From positions 62,001 through 126,000 of the forward strand of contig CAVVZC010000011.1 of the NCBI GenBank assembly GCA_963752565.1: a stretch of DNA of 64,000 nucleotides. The letters run 5' to 3'. Positions 32,939-44,000 of the stretch are shown in pieces (position 1 is the stretch's first letter; each line of letters opens with the position of its first letter). A model generated the notes under the pieces. The model ran no database searches, was not told the DNA's origin, and was given only the letters and a program-made list of their open reading frames with translations. A program made the position numbers and the translations under genes. Origin of the DNA: UBA11574 sp963752565. GTDB taxonomy: Bacteria > Desulfobacterota > Desulfobacteria > Desulfobacterales > UBA11574.

Positions 32939-35764
32939 TTATAATCTAAACCCTATTGTGAAATGAAACCGACCCGCGCTTTCATTCGGCTTTCTATCCA
33001 GTTTGTGGCCGTAATAGACCCCGATGGGTCCAATGGGCGTAAAATAGTGCAGCCCTGCCCCGACTGAAGAACGAAACTCATCCGAACCTTGGTCGATAAG
33101 AGCGTTCCTGACGCTGCCGATGTCGTAAAATAAAGAAAACTCAAAATCAGAACCCAAATCAATTCTTGCCTCGATATTCCCCAAGATTGAAGTTAACCCT
33201 CCTACAGCCTTGTCGAACACGTCAAATCGAAGCAGGTTTTCGTCAAATCCCCGAACAGTGGATGTGCCCCCCAGGAAAAAAAGCTGGTCTTCCGGTATGC
33301 TGCTGGCGTCCTCGAAGGGAGTAATATCCCCGACCCGTCCCCGCAGGGCAAAACTTAAGTTTTCTATGGGTGTATAATATTTTCGAACCTCGAAACGATA
33401 TCTAAAAAAATCATCCAGAGAGTTGTTGATCCCTTTAGAAACATCCAGGAGCAAAGAAGAATAAAGCCCTTTTCTAGGCCGTATATAGGAATCTATTGCA
33501 TTATAGACAAGTGAGGGACTTATCGTCAAAATTTCTCTGGACTCAAATCTATTTTCTTCATTGACAAAAATGGGTTCCGAATCGCGCGGGTAGTCCTTCT
33601 TGTAGGAATAAACAAAAGAAATGCCTGCGTTAAATTTTTTAAGAAACCTTCGGTCAAATGATAATAGAACGCCCCTTTCTCTGGTGCCGAAATTTGTATT
33701 AAACTCTTCCCTATTTTCAGCAAACATGTTTATTGCCGACTTGATTCGAGTCCCCAGAAATCTGGGTTCAGAGATGCCCAGGTCCCCTCGGTACCCTATC
33801 TGGCTGATATCACCCCCCGCCCAAACATCCTTGTTTAATCCAAAAAGGTTACGATTGCCGCCCAAGATGTTTGCGTAAAACCCCCTTTCGGTGTCATATC
33901 CTCCGCCAGTTTGAATATAATAAGGCTTTTTCTCTTCCAATTCCAAAAACAGATTCACTTTATCCGCCATTTCTTTTAACCCGAAAGTGTTAAAACGTAC
34001 CGATTCAAAGGCTTCGACGTCTCGGATATTGCGCTGGGATCTCAAAAATTTATTCAGCGAAAACGGTTCTCCAGGATCGATTTCAAGTTCATTTTTTATA
34101 ACACGTCTTTTGGTGAGAAAATTCCCTGTCAAAGCCGTTTGACCCATTTTCACAAACGGCCCTTCATCAACTTCATAAGTTACAGCAGCTTCAGTATTGT
34201 CCTTGCTGATAATCGCAGTTCCCATGACCTTGACATGGGGATAACCCTTCTCAGAAATCAGGGATGACAGCGTGTTTTCATCACTGCGAATCATATAGTT
34301 TTGAAAAACAGATCCTTTTTTCAACGTGACAGCCTCACGGGCCTGAGCGCCCGATAACACATTCAACCCATGGATTGTTAATGATTTTACGTGTGTCTGA
34401 ACCCCCTCTTCAATGTCTATTGTAATGCCTACATTTTGTTTTCTTTTTTTAATATCTTTATCCGGTGTTACCTGATCTTTCACCATCGTGTTCATATAGC
34501 CTTGTTTGAGATAAAGAGACGTTATGGCGCGTTTATCCTCTTCCAAGGTCTCCTGAACGAGGGCACCGTTTGCAATAACTCCCGGAGTTCGGGTCAAAAT
34601 CTGTTTTTTGATTTGTTTTGAATCAAACGCGTTATTTCCTTTAAAATTGACTGAATTTACAATGTATTGCGGCCCTTCATCAATTATAAGGCGGATTTTA
34701 CGAACCGGTTGACCTGCTTCTTGTTTTCTTTCAGATTTCGTCTCTATCCGGCACTCCTTATATCCTGCGTTAAGGTAGCGTTTCTTTATTTTGCGTATAC
34801 TTTTTCTTAGACCAAAGTCCCTTTTATTCCCGTCCTTAAAAAGAACTATATCTTTTTTTAACCTAAAATCCCAAAACGCCTTGTTGCCTTCAAATTCGAT
34901 GTCATACCTGGATCCTTCATCAATGTTTAAAGAAATAGAAACATTTTGAGTTTTGGCATCTTTGTTGACAACGGAGTTCACGACAACGTCCGGATACCCT
35001 TTTTTCCGGTAAAACTGGATTAGATTTTTAATATCTTTATCAAATTGTTTTTTCTTAAAACGCCTCATAAAATCCGGAATCAGCCACGATTTATACGTTT
35101 TGATCCGCAATTTAAGACGCGTCTTTGAAAAAGCCCGGTTTCCTTTGATTTCAAAGCGCCGGATATGAAAAAAATCACCTTTGTCGATATTGACAAAAAC
35201 CACCACGTTTCCGTCAGCAGGATCTTCTTTGGCGTCTAAATGTACAATCGGGGCAATATATCCTTCTTTCTTGAAAAGCTGGACAATGGCAGCCTCTTTG
35301 GCGGAAAACGTTTCCGGATTATATTCATCGCCTGTACGGAGCTGCATGGCATTGAAAATTTCTCGTTCCAAAAGGGGAAATCCACCGCTGATGTTAATAT
35401 CTTTGACCCGGGGATAGGGCGTTACCTCAAAATGAAGCACCAATTGATCTTCTTTAACGGATTTTTCGAAAACATGGATGGCTTTAAATATTTTCGACGA
35501 TTTCAAAGCTTCAAGTGAATCCTGGAACCGATTCGTCGAAAAGGCTTCCCCTTCCCGGATAAAAATTAGATTTTTTACCAAATCAACCCATCGGCTCACA
35601 TCCCCTTTTATTCCCTGAACATCGACAATAATCCGTGAAACAACAGGTCCGGGCTGGTCTATTTTTTCCTTCTGTGCAAATGCGGCGTCTTTTGCTATGC
35701 CCACCAGTAGAATCCACAACAATACGGTTATTTTTATCCAGTCTTTCTGCTTCCACTTTTTCAT
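32939..35764 (-). CDS. BamA/TamA-like Omp85 outer membrane protein
   Basis: An outer-membrane assembly factor of ~941 residues. After a signal peptide (VLLWILLVGIAKDAAFA) come several POTRA domains over residues ~40-560, recognisable as repeated strand-helix units such as RRFEIKGNRAFSKTRLK, NSVNFKGNNAFDSKQIKK and KSLTIHGLNVLSGAQARE. An Omp85 beta-barrel follows, with the VRGF motif in GGTSTVRGFDE and a C-terminal aromatic-rich strand (FHFTIGFRL). It lies 6 bp after the tamB 3' part, so a Tam-type translocation module is likely. The many POTRA units and length exceed E. coli TamA. The start is ATG 35764; a TTG at 35773 is also possible. Confidence 0.92.
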   Translation of the reverse strand: MKKWKQKDWIKITVLLWILLVGIAKDAAFAQKEKIDQPGPVVSRIIVDVQGIKGDVSRWVDLVKNLIFIREGEAFSTNRFQDSLEALKSSKIFKAIHVFEKSVKEDQLVLHFEVTPYPRVKDINISGGFPLLEREIFNAMQLRTGDEYNPETFSAKEAAIVQLFKKEGYIAPIVHLDAKEDPADGNVVVFVNIDKGDFFHIRRFEIKGNRAFSKTRLKLRIKTYKSWLIPDFMRRFKKKQFDKDIKNLIQFYRKKGYPDVVVNSVVNKDAKTQNVSISLNIDEGSRYDIEFEGNKAFWDFRLKKDIVLFKDGNKRDFGLRKSIRKIKKRYLNAGYKECRIETKSERKQEAGQPVRKIRLIIDEGPQYIVNSVNFKGNNAFDSKQIKKQILTRTPGVIANGALVQETLEEDKRAITSLYLKQGYMNTMVKDQVTPDKDIKKRKQNVGITIDIEEGVQTHVKSLTIHGLNVLSGAQAREAVTLKKGSVFQNYMIRSDENTLSSLISEKGYPHVKVMGTAIISKDNTEAAVTYEVDEGPFVKMGQTALTGNFLTKRRVIKNELEIDPGEPFSLNKFLRSQRNIRDVEAFESVRFNTFGLKEMADKVNLFLELEEKKPYYIQTGGGYDTERGFYANILGGNRNLFGLNKDVWAGGDISQIGYRGDLGISEPRFLGTRIKSAINMFAENREEFNTNFGTRERGVLLSFDRRFLKKFNAGISFVYSYKKDYPRDSEPIFVNEENRFESREILTISPSLVYNAIDSYIRPRKGLYSSLLLDVSKGINNSLDDFFRYRFEVRKYYTPIENLSFALRGRVGDITPFEDASSIPEDQLFFLGGTSTVRGFDENLLRFDVFDKAVGGLTSILGNIEARIDLGSDFEFSLFYDIGSVRNALIDQGSDEFRSSVGAGLHYFTPIGPIGVYYGHKLDRKPNESAGRFHFTIGFRL

Positions 35765-35779
35765 CTGAATCAATCTTTT

Positions 35780-36583
35780 CTATCGAAATTCAAGCCTGAA
35801 TTGAATCCCGCCGCCATAGTTTCCCTCGGTATCCTGGAAGGCGTTCATTAACAATTTCTCAAGAATTTTATATTCCGTGATTACTTTCTGGATAACCTGG
35901 GCATTTTTTGTCCGCACACCGTATTTGACCGCTACTCTTCGTGAAAGTTCTTTGCCCACAGTAACCTTTACCTCATCCGACTCATCAGTATTTATTGCTT
36001 CATTATATTCCAGCGCCACAACGTCCAGACCGGTGGCATCCTTGATTTCTTTCTGAACGCTTTCAGCCAGAACATCGGCGAGCATCTGTGTTGGAGATAA
36101 CGATGAACCACCTTCTCTTGCAATCAGTTCCTGAGTTGTTTTTCCTGAAATCAGCAATGAGAGAATATCCTCTTCTCCCTCTGACGGATCGGAAGTCATG
36201 TCAAACCTGAGGGTATCCGGTGTACCGAAAATTTTTAAAAATACGGTCCATTCCCGAATTTTTACTTCACTTTGGATATCAATGGTCGGCTCGATTTTAT
36301 ACGGGTTTATAAAATCAATGACACCTTTTTTAACATTAAATTCATTTCTTTGGAAATATACGGTTCCGGTTTCGACTTCTGCCCTTCCGCTGATAAGGGG
36401 TTGGTTTACCGTCCCGTGTATATTAAGATCAGGCTTGATCGTCAATAAAGCGATATTATTATCAATCACAAAAGGGTCTCTGTACCTGATTCTGCAATCT
36501 ATAGCCATGTTGTTAATAATGGGCCAGGGGGTCTTCGAGGTCACCAAAGGTTCCTCCCGTGATTCATGGCCGATGCTTTCCAT
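35780..36583 (-). CDS. TamB, C-terminal part (translocation/assembly module, after frameshift)
   Basis: Carries the conserved TamB (DUF490) C-terminal domain: GTVYFQRNEFNVKKGVIDF, TSDPSEGEEDILSLLISGKT and VKVTVGKELSRRVAVKYG, ending in GGGIQFRLEFR. The open frame extends upstream of this ATG to about 36685, reading SELDVRGSPEKSL. This directly continues the N-terminal frame, which stops at 36678. Both parts therefore form one ~1300-residue protein interrupted by an apparent one-base insertion. Confidence 0.85.
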   Translation of the reverse strand: MESIGHESREEPLVTSKTPWPIINNMAIDCRIRYRDPFVIDNNIALLTIKPDLNIHGTVNQPLISGRAEVETGTVYFQRNEFNVKKGVIDFINPYKIEPTIDIQSEVKIREWTVFLKIFGTPDTLRFDMTSDPSEGEEDILSLLISGKTTQELIAREGGSSLSPTQMLADVLAESVQKEIKDATGLDVVALEYNEAINTDESDEVKVTVGKELSRRVAVKYGVRTKNAQVIQKVITEYKILEKLLMNAFQDTEGNYGGGIQFRLEFR

Positions 36584-36677
36584 GAGATTCAGACGAACAT
36601 CTTTATCATATGTCCCTTCAAGAAGCTCAACGTCTCCTTTTATCAGAGACTTTTCCGGTGAGCCTCGAACATCCAGT

Positions 36678-39600
36678 TCAGAGCTTCAACCGGACGTCCA
36701 ATAGGTCAGGAATCGAAATGGGAAGGTTATCCACTGTCAACTTTAGTCCAATGTTTGATGGTTGATATCGGTCAAGATCGATGGCGCCATTTAATTCAAA
36801 CTTCCCGTTATCCAGCATCCCTTTGATGCCGTCTATAACGATAGCGTTGGATGTTACCCGAACACCTCCGTTTATGTTGTGCAGTTTTTGAAATAAGCCC
36901 GGAACGGTCATTCCTCCGTCCTTGATATCCGCCTGAATGATCAAGTTCGGTGTTGACAGGCTTCCATTCACTTTGAGCGAAAAGCGAGTTTCACCGGTGG
37001 CATCGGAGAACGCTTCCGTGAGCATCGGAAGTATTTTAAAAGGAATGTTTCCATCGGCGTCTAAATTAAGATCTTTGTTTAATTTCCCGGAACCCTTGAC
37101 GGTTAAATAGCCTTGATCGATCAGGGATAGTCGCATCCCGGGGATCGATATTTCATCATTGTGTAAGAAAAGATTAAGATCGTCACCCTTGATCAATGGT
37201 ATATCCTTCCAAAAAATTGCCAGTTGAGAAATACGGGTGGTCCCTTGTATTCGGATCGGTGTGCCGAAATTACCCTTTGCATCAACACTTCCGGTTATGG
37301 CGCCGTTTAATTCTTTTTTGCCGAAAAGTTGTAAATAAGGCGTCAAATCCGTGTTATCAAAACGAGCGGATGTTGAAAAAGAACGGGATTGAAGACCGTA
37401 TGTTGCATCCAGGGTAAAGTTCAGTCCCCCGGATATAACCGCGGACTGATCCTCGACGTTAATTTCAAAAGGAACTTTTTCCAGACGCTGATTGTTGAAA
37501 CTTAAATCACTGAGCACCACTTTTCCTTTGAGCCGGGGATTTTCAAACCCGCCCTTTCCGGCAAAATCAAAAGAAATCTTTCCCCTGTCCATTTTCAGGG
37601 ACGTCAATTTTTGAATATTTTTTATTGAAATATCACTCGAAGCCATGTTGAGTTCATAACGTTTGTCCATGGAAACCCAGCCATTCAATACGATTTTCTC
37701 ACCCGGTGCGATGACAAGAGACAAAGGATCGATATGGATTTGACGGCCGTCAATGGTTGATGCAAGCTTAATTTCATTAAGTTTCTGAATGTTGAGATCC
37801 ACATTTTTGCCACTAAGATCAAGTTGTCCTTTGAGATGGTCATATTTCCCGTTAACACGGCCATCCAGGACGAACTTTCCCTTCATCCCTTGAACAAAAT
37901 CTTCCAGGAACAGGGTGTCTCCTTTTAATGCAACATCAAAATCAGGATTTTCTACCAGTTTATACTCTCCCGGATCAAATATTCGAGCAGAACCGGAAAT
38001 ATCGAGTCCGGAATTGCCGTTAAGGATTTTTCCATGTTCCAGGGAAAAACGCCCGTTTGAAAACCGGACATTCACATCAGCTTTGCCGAACCTGATGTTC
38101 TCAAAACCCAGGTTTTCCCCGTTCAATCGAGCATCCAAAGACGGCGCCCTAACCGTTCCAGAGACTTCTCCGTTCATTCTCATCCTGCCCAGCACGCCGT
38201 TTATACCCAAACTCGTCATAACTTCAGTCAGATCGGGAGTTTCCAGTTTAAAATGAGCTGCCACCTGATGGGAGGAAACATCATAATTGCCGTTCATCTC
38301 AAGCCGGGACCTGCCTGCACCGGCGGCCAGATTCCCAATGGTAACCCGCCCCTTTTTCATATCTGCCCGTGCACTCACATGGACATTAAGGGGTGAACGT
38401 CCTTCTCCGGCGGACAGTTTGTTTATATAAAGTTCAATTGCGGTTTTAGCCCAAAGCGTGCTGGGATAAACACCTTTGCCTTCAAGCTCAATTTCAGCAC
38501 TTGCGACGCCGTTTAAACCGGATATTCCTGGCGGCAAATCAGCAAGCTGTGAGTCTTTCTGATGGATGGAAAATTTGTAAAAGATTGCATTTAAATCAGG
38601 ATTTGAGGTTAACAGCCCCTCGGCAAATGCCTTCTTAAAGTCCATATCACCTTTTATATTGAATCTACCCAAGGGAGTATCTAAATATACGTCGTCGATG
38701 TTCAGAATTTTTTCTTTTAAACGGCAATTCAAATGAATCTGGCCGATCCTGTTTCCGGCAAGTTTTCCTCCTTCGTAGCTCAGTACAAAACCGATATTGG
38801 GATTGTCTAATGTCCCCTTTAGGGTCGAATTCACTTGAACTGCCCCTGAAAAATCAGGTCCAAGCGACATTAAATCCTTGACTTTGGAAAGAGAGGCCCG
38901 GCTTTTTAAACTAAGATTCAAAAAGGGTTTGTCTGTAAAAAGATTTTCCATAGTTCCGGTGATGCTGGCATAAATACCATCCATATTCACGTCAAAGAGC
39001 AGTGCATCGATTCGGTCTTTTTGAACATCTGCTTTTAAGGATAATTGATCGATGGTGGTTCGAACACCTTTGCTTTGAATCTTCCCCCCGGCAATCTGAC
39101 AAACAAGCCGGCCGCTCTGTTTTAATAGATTCCCATCTGTAATCGTAAGGTTCACGTTTTGAAACAGCACGTGATCTGTTTGGTTCTCGGCAGTTTTTTC
39201 GGCTGTACTGTACTGAACGAAACCATTCATCACTTTTAGTTGACGGAGAACAATATTAAACGGAAGGCCGCCATTTTTGCCAGATTCTGATATATTATCC
39301 CCTGGAGTGTAAAGTGCCTGAATCAGATTGAGGTTACCAGAACGATCTTTAACCAAAGATACAGTTGGATTTTCCAGAAACAGGTCATGAACGGTCAATT
39401 CCCCTTTTAAAAACCCGGTCCAGGATACGTGAATTGAAAATCGCTCCAATTCGATCAATTTATCATTTTCAGGTCCCGTTAACAGCACATGGTTCAATTC
39501 CACTTTTCCGCCTAAAACCCAAAATCTGCTTGTGCGCCATGTCAGCGTGCCGGGAATCGCCTGGTTCACCTTTGCCTGAATCCGTTGCCGAACCTGTTCT

Positions 39601-39692
39601 GTATTCAGGTAAAACTGAATCCCGAAAACCGCGAGCAACATAACGGCAATGACCAAACCGATGCCGATTGAGACCCATTTAAAGTATTTCAT
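36678..39692 (-). CDS. TamB/AsmA-like protein, N-terminal part
   Basis: A 1004-residue stretch with one N-terminal membrane anchor (WVSIGIGLVIAVMLLAVFGIQFYL), an AsmA-like opening (VNQAIPGTLTWRTSRF...HDLFLENPTVSLVKD), and long repeating beta-strand segments of the kind that form a lipid-transport groove. It ends prematurely at LLDVRLKL followed by a stop. The expected RLNSELDVRG continues in the next frame near 36681-36690. The protein would span the periplasm and work with the Omp85 protein encoded downstream. Recent work links this family to phospholipid transport to the outer membrane. Confidence 0.88.
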   Translation of the reverse strand: MKYFKWVSIGIGLVIAVMLLAVFGIQFYLNTEQVRQRIQAKVNQAIPGTLTWRTSRFWVLGGKVELNHVLLTGPENDKLIELERFSIHVSWTGFLKGELTVHDLFLENPTVSLVKDRSGNLNLIQALYTPGDNISESGKNGGLPFNIVLRQLKVMNGFVQYSTAEKTAENQTDHVLFQNVNLTITDGNLLKQSGRLVCQIAGGKIQSKGVRTTIDQLSLKADVQKDRIDALLFDVNMDGIYASITGTMENLFTDKPFLNLSLKSRASLSKVKDLMSLGPDFSGAVQVNSTLKGTLDNPNIGFVLSYEGGKLAGNRIGQIHLNCRLKEKILNIDDVYLDTPLGRFNIKGDMDFKKAFAEGLLTSNPDLNAIFYKFSIHQKDSQLADLPPGISGLNGVASAEIELEGKGVYPSTLWAKTAIELYINKLSAGEGRSPLNVHVSARADMKKGRVTIGNLAAGAGRSRLEMNGNYDVSSHQVAAHFKLETPDLTEVMTSLGINGVLGRMRMNGEVSGTVRAPSLDARLNGENLGFENIRFGKADVNVRFSNGRFSLEHGKILNGNSGLDISGSARIFDPGEYKLVENPDFDVALKGDTLFLEDFVQGMKGKFVLDGRVNGKYDHLKGQLDLSGKNVDLNIQKLNEIKLASTIDGRQIHIDPLSLVIAPGEKIVLNGWVSMDKRYELNMASSDISIKNIQKLTSLKMDRGKISFDFAGKGGFENPRLKGKVVLSDLSFNNQRLEKVPFEINVEDQSAVISGGLNFTLDATYGLQSRSFSTSARFDNTDLTPYLQLFGKKELNGAITGSVDAKGNFGTPIRIQGTTRISQLAIFWKDIPLIKGDDLNLFLHNDEISIPGMRLSLIDQGYLTVKGSGKLNKDLNLDADGNIPFKILPMLTEAFSDATGETRFSLKVNGSLSTPNLIIQADIKDGGMTVPGLFQKLHNINGGVRVTSNAIVIDGIKGMLDNGKFELNGAIDLDRYQPSNIGLKLTVDNLPISIPDLLDVRLKL

Positions 39693-39949
39693 AATGATCG
39701 TTCACCAATGACTCATTTTAGGAAAACAAAGCATAATATATACATCTTTTCGCAGATAGATCCAAGTTTCAAATCTGTTTTATCTGTTTTAATTGTATTG
39801 GTTTGGTGAGGGGTACCAAAAGGAATCAGGTCGAGGAAAAAAAGAGTAATGCCCTGTAATTTAACGTAGGTAAGCTTTTTTATTGACTTTGTGCGATAGA
39901 ATTGATGAATTTTATAATATTTTAACAGAAAAAAGGGGCGTTTTATTAG

Positions 39950-40065
39950 CATGTGTATGTGTTCATGGGGTTTGCTTCCCAGTATAACGATACGGTTGAA
40001 ATGACCGGACACGTAGACACCGGAGTGAAGCTGGGGAGCAAACCCCGTGAACACGTACAAGCATG
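39950..40065. repeat. 116-bp element with ~33-bp imperfect terminal inverted repeats
   Basis: The left arm 39950-39982 (with GTGTTCATGGGGTTTGCTTC) and right arm 40031-40065 (with GAGCAAACCCCGTGAACAC) are reverse complements apart from a few transitions and a 2-base gap. They enclose 48 unique bases. The arms share GTGTTCACGGGG with the perfect hairpin at 18792-18830. It lies in the 525-bp divergent gap between tamB and a lipoprotein gene. The rest of the gap shows no gene I trust. Confidence 0.7.
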
Positions 40066-40217
40066 TTCCGTATTGGTAAAATGATTTTTTCATGTTATGC
40101 TCATGAATATGAAAGGCAAAATAAATTGACTGCATGGAATTGGCATGGATACAATTTGGATTTTTCCAACCGAAAAGTCCGGTTTTTTCCGAAAAACACC
40201 ATTGAAAGGTGGAACTC

Positions 40218-40757
40218 ATGAGAGCTTCTATGAAAATTGTTTTTATTTTAATGTTTGGTTTTACGCTAACTATAGCAACAGGGTGTGCGCCGACACTGAT
40301 TTCCATCAGCACCCCTGAAATTCAAACTGTCGAGAATTCTTATTATACCACCCAATTTGAACCTTTGGCAGAAGATAAAAATTATTTCGATAGCTTTCGT
40401 CTCAAGGTGGTAAACAAGACCCGTAAAGATCTGGAAATCGATTGGAATAAAACCCGTTATATTTATAATGGAAGGGACATAGGGGTTTTTGTATTTAAGG
40501 GAATCAAGCCTGAAAACATAAAAAGCTTAACCATACCCCCGGATACCATTCCTGCAGGGCAATCATTTACAAAAGACATCTCGCCATTCAAACTCTTGGC
40601 TCGAGAACCTCTCACCGGTAAGGGTGCTAAAGCCGGCAAAATTACCACGGGTCCAATTCCAAACGGTGAAAATGGTATTTTCTTGTTTATCAGACAAAAT
40701 GGCAATACGATCAAAGAAAAAATGGCCGTCAAAATAACGGAAAAAAAGGTCCAATAG
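40218..40757 (+). CDS. Putative lipoprotein, unknown function
   Basis: A ~179-residue protein with a signal sequence ending in IATGC, a lipobox, so it is probably lipid-anchored. The mature part has FDSFRLKVVNKTRKDLEIDWNKTRYIYNG, a beta-sandwich-like pattern, and a Lys/Gly-rich linker. The start at 40218 follows AAAGGTGGAAC. I do not recognise a named family. It is the first gene of the plus-strand envelope group (AsmA-like, SYLF). Confidence 0.75.
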   Translation: MRASMKIVFILMFGFTLTIATGCAPTLISISTPEIQTVENSYYTTQFEPLAEDKNYFDSFRLKVVNKTRKDLEIDWNKTRYIYNGRDIGVFVFKGIKPENIKSLTIPPDTIPAGQSFTKDISPFKLLAREPLTGKGAKAGKITTGPIPNGENGIFLFIRQNGNTIKEKMAVKITEKKVQ

Positions 40758-41085
40758 TAAAGATCCAGATTCATCGTAGACCCTGCCATGCTTAGAAGAA
40801 CCCGACTTTGATTTAGTTCTGAGAAAGTTGTTTTATCATGAAATGACATTGATAAATAAATGCATGGAGAAAAAAGGATGGCAACGATCATTAGATCCCT
40901 TTGAAATATGCAAATTTTTGTTCGAGTTCAAGTCGAAAATTCCGGGCTTTGAGTTCCGTTGTTAACGGGATGTACCACCTGACATAGACATCGGACCAAA
41001 AGGGGCATTTTACAAGGATCTAAAATAATGATGACGGACATTTTGTTTTAATTACGTTACCGCCATCCATAAGCGACGTTTATCA
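40758..41085. other. Gene-free stretch, 328 bp
   Basis: No open frame longer than a few codons with a credible start was seen on either strand, and no repeat shared with other parts of the window. It presumably contains the promoter of the AsmA-like gene, but no clear -35/-10 pair stands out. Confidence 0.5.
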
Positions 41086-44000
41086 ATGACTCGATTCAAA
41101 AAAATATCTCTCTGGATAACCGCCTGTTTTATCTTCTGTGTTGCGCTTATTTTCATCTTGATTTTATCTTCAGATAAACTCATCAATCAAAAACAGATTT
41201 TAGATAAAATCCAGTCCGGTATTTCTGAAGCGATCAACGGCCAGGTAACCTTTCAACGCATTCATGTTTCTTTTTTTCCGCGACCCCAAGTTGTTGTTCA
41301 ACAGTGCCGTTTTTCAATTCCCGAAACAATCAAGGGAACTGTCGTTTCCTTGTCCATCTCTCCGAAACTATTACCCCTTATCATGGGAGAGTTTCAAAAT
41401 TCCAGAATTACGTTAAACACGTCTGACATCGAAGTTTATCTCAACCGAAAGCCGAGATCAGAAGACAAACATAACAATTCTTTCTCTTTGGGAACCGTTG
41501 AAGAAAAAGTGGGGGCCGTTTTAGGCGTTGTATTATCAAAAGCACCGGGACTACGCGTCCAGTTGAAGAACGCCCGGGTGAATATTCTCAAAGAAAAAAA
41601 GCCTGCTTTTTGGTTACAAGATATTAACGCCAGTATCAATGTTTTAAAAGACCATATCAGCTTGGATATGCGTTGCGACGCCAGCCTCTGTAAAAATATT
41701 TCCCTAAAAGGGGCTGTTTATTTTTATAAAGACAAGCTGTCGTTTTCCCTTGCAAATCTCAAATTAAACTATCCCATACTCAGTTTATCCGGCAAATTGG
41801 ATATCCATCGCGCCTTGCCGTTGACGTCGCCAAGAGTCAATTTGGAACTGGTGGGTAAAGATGTGGATGTCGGTTCAACCCGGAAAGCGATTCTGGATCT
41901 GGTAGGAGAAAATCCCGTCGTTAATGATGTATTTAAAATTGTAAAAGGCGGAAAAGTTCCATTCATTCAGTTCACTTCCCATGGGAAGTCAATGAAAGAA
42001 CTGGGAGAATTGGAAAACATCACCATCAAAAGCAATATAACAAGTGGTGAGATTTTTGTTCCCAAAGTCGATCTGGATTTAACGGATGTTGCAGGAGATG
42101 TGACGATTTCAAAAGGTTTGCTAAAAGGTGAAAACCTTAAAGCACGCATGGGGACCTCGAAGTGTCTTGAAGGAAGTTTGAAACTGGGACTTGAAGGCGA
42201 AGATGCGCCGTTTCATCTTAATCTAGCCATTGAGGCTGACCTGTCACAACTTCCTCCCATCTTGAAACGTGTGGTTCATAATAAGGCCTACCTTAAAGAG
42301 AATTCCCTGGTTGACAACCTAAAAGGAAGGGCAACAGGAAGGCTTGTTTTGGGAGAAAGCATTGCATCGATCAATGTGTTCGTGGCCGTATCTCAATTCA
42401 ATCTGTCTGCAAATTACCGCCGATTACCGCATCCTTTGACAATTAACGGCGGTCAATACTTTTTGAAAGGGAACACAACCGCCATAATAAATGCGAGCGG
42501 AAGTATGGGGAACTCGACGTTTGTCAAAGTCTCTGCACAAACGAACTGGGATGACATACCTCATCTGAAAATCGCGTCGGGCAGGGCAAAAATTGATTTT
42601 AAAGAGATATATCCGTGGTTGTTGTCTTCTAAAATAATTTCTAAAAAACTCCAGTATCTGAAAAACGTCAAAGGTATTCTGGCATTATCTTCCATGAGTC
42701 TAAACGGCCCGTTTCTCGAACCGGAAAATTATCAGTTTCAAATCGCCGGTGAGATTCAAAATCTGACATTAGACTCACCGCTGTTGCCCGGATCTTTAGC
42801 AGCTGCTAAAGGAAATTTTGACATAACTTCTGAAAATATTTCAATGACTGATGTTCAAACCCGTATCCATGATACCTCTTTAAAGGTCTCTGGAACCCTA
42901 AAAGATTATCTGAAAGGGTTAAGCCGTATTGATATGACATTCCAGGGAGAAATAGGGCCGGATGTAACCCGGTGGGCTGAAGACGCCTTTAACATATCGC
43001 CACTTCTCCGACTAAAGCCACCGATATCGGTTTCAGCGGCGCACCTGATTTGGAACAATCAACAACAAACGACTTTTTCAGGAGATCTGTCTGTAAAGAA
43101 AGGGCTTAAAATTTCAACAGATTTTTCAATAATCCCCGAGAAATTGACCATCGAAAAACTGATCATCCAGGATCAAATGTCCAACGCATCCATTAAACTG
43201 GGTCAAAAAAACCGGATCATGGATGTTTTATTTGCCGGAAATTTACAGAAAGAAACCCTGGATAATGTTCTAGAAAAAAATGCGATGCTTAAAGGACAAA
43301 TAAAAGGAGATGTTTATGCGCACGTGCTTTTGGATCAACCTTTGAACTCAACGCTTAAGGGCGGACTTACAGTAAAAGATGTTATCTTTCCAAGAAAGAC
43401 AAAACCACCGTTCATCATACACGACCTTTCTCTGACAACAAAAAAGGACATTCTTCAAGTTAAATCAGCTAAGTTGGCATTGGCGGATAACTCGTTTGAC
43501 CTTAAAGGGGATGTGACCTTGTCGGTTGCTGCACCCAAAGTGGATATGGAATTGTTTGCGGATGTTTTAAATTTGGATCAACTGAAGCAGGATATGGATA
43601 ATAACACTAAAAATAGTGACGATCAAACAGCTGAAAAATCATGGGCGTATCCGGTTCGGGGCATGGTAAAAGCAAAAATTAATAACTTAACTTATGGTGG
43701 TTTAACATGGAAACCCTTTGAGGCTGATATTCGTTTTAATGACAAAAGCGCAGCAGTTTCCATTACCGATGCCAATGTATGCGGTATAACCACTTTAGGA
43801 ATTTTGGAAATAACGCCCCAAGAGATAACCATCGATGTAAAACCGTCTGCCCAAAATCAAGAGCTAAATCCCAGCGTCTTATGTCTTTCAGATAGATCCG
43901 CAAAAATTGTCGGAGACTTTAACCTTGAAGGAAACATTAAAGCAAAGGGGACCCCCCAAACATTGATGCAGAATATAAATGGTGATTTAAAGTTTTATGC

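Noticed and set aside
36198..36704. 168-codon plus-strand frame
   Set aside because: Antisense to tamB, across the frameshift site. No homology or start signal.
39713..40312. 199-codon minus-strand open frame upstream of tamB
   Set aside because: It overlaps the signal peptide of the plus-strand lipoprotein and runs through the inverted-repeat element at 39950-40065. The composition is unlike protein and there is no ribosome-binding site.
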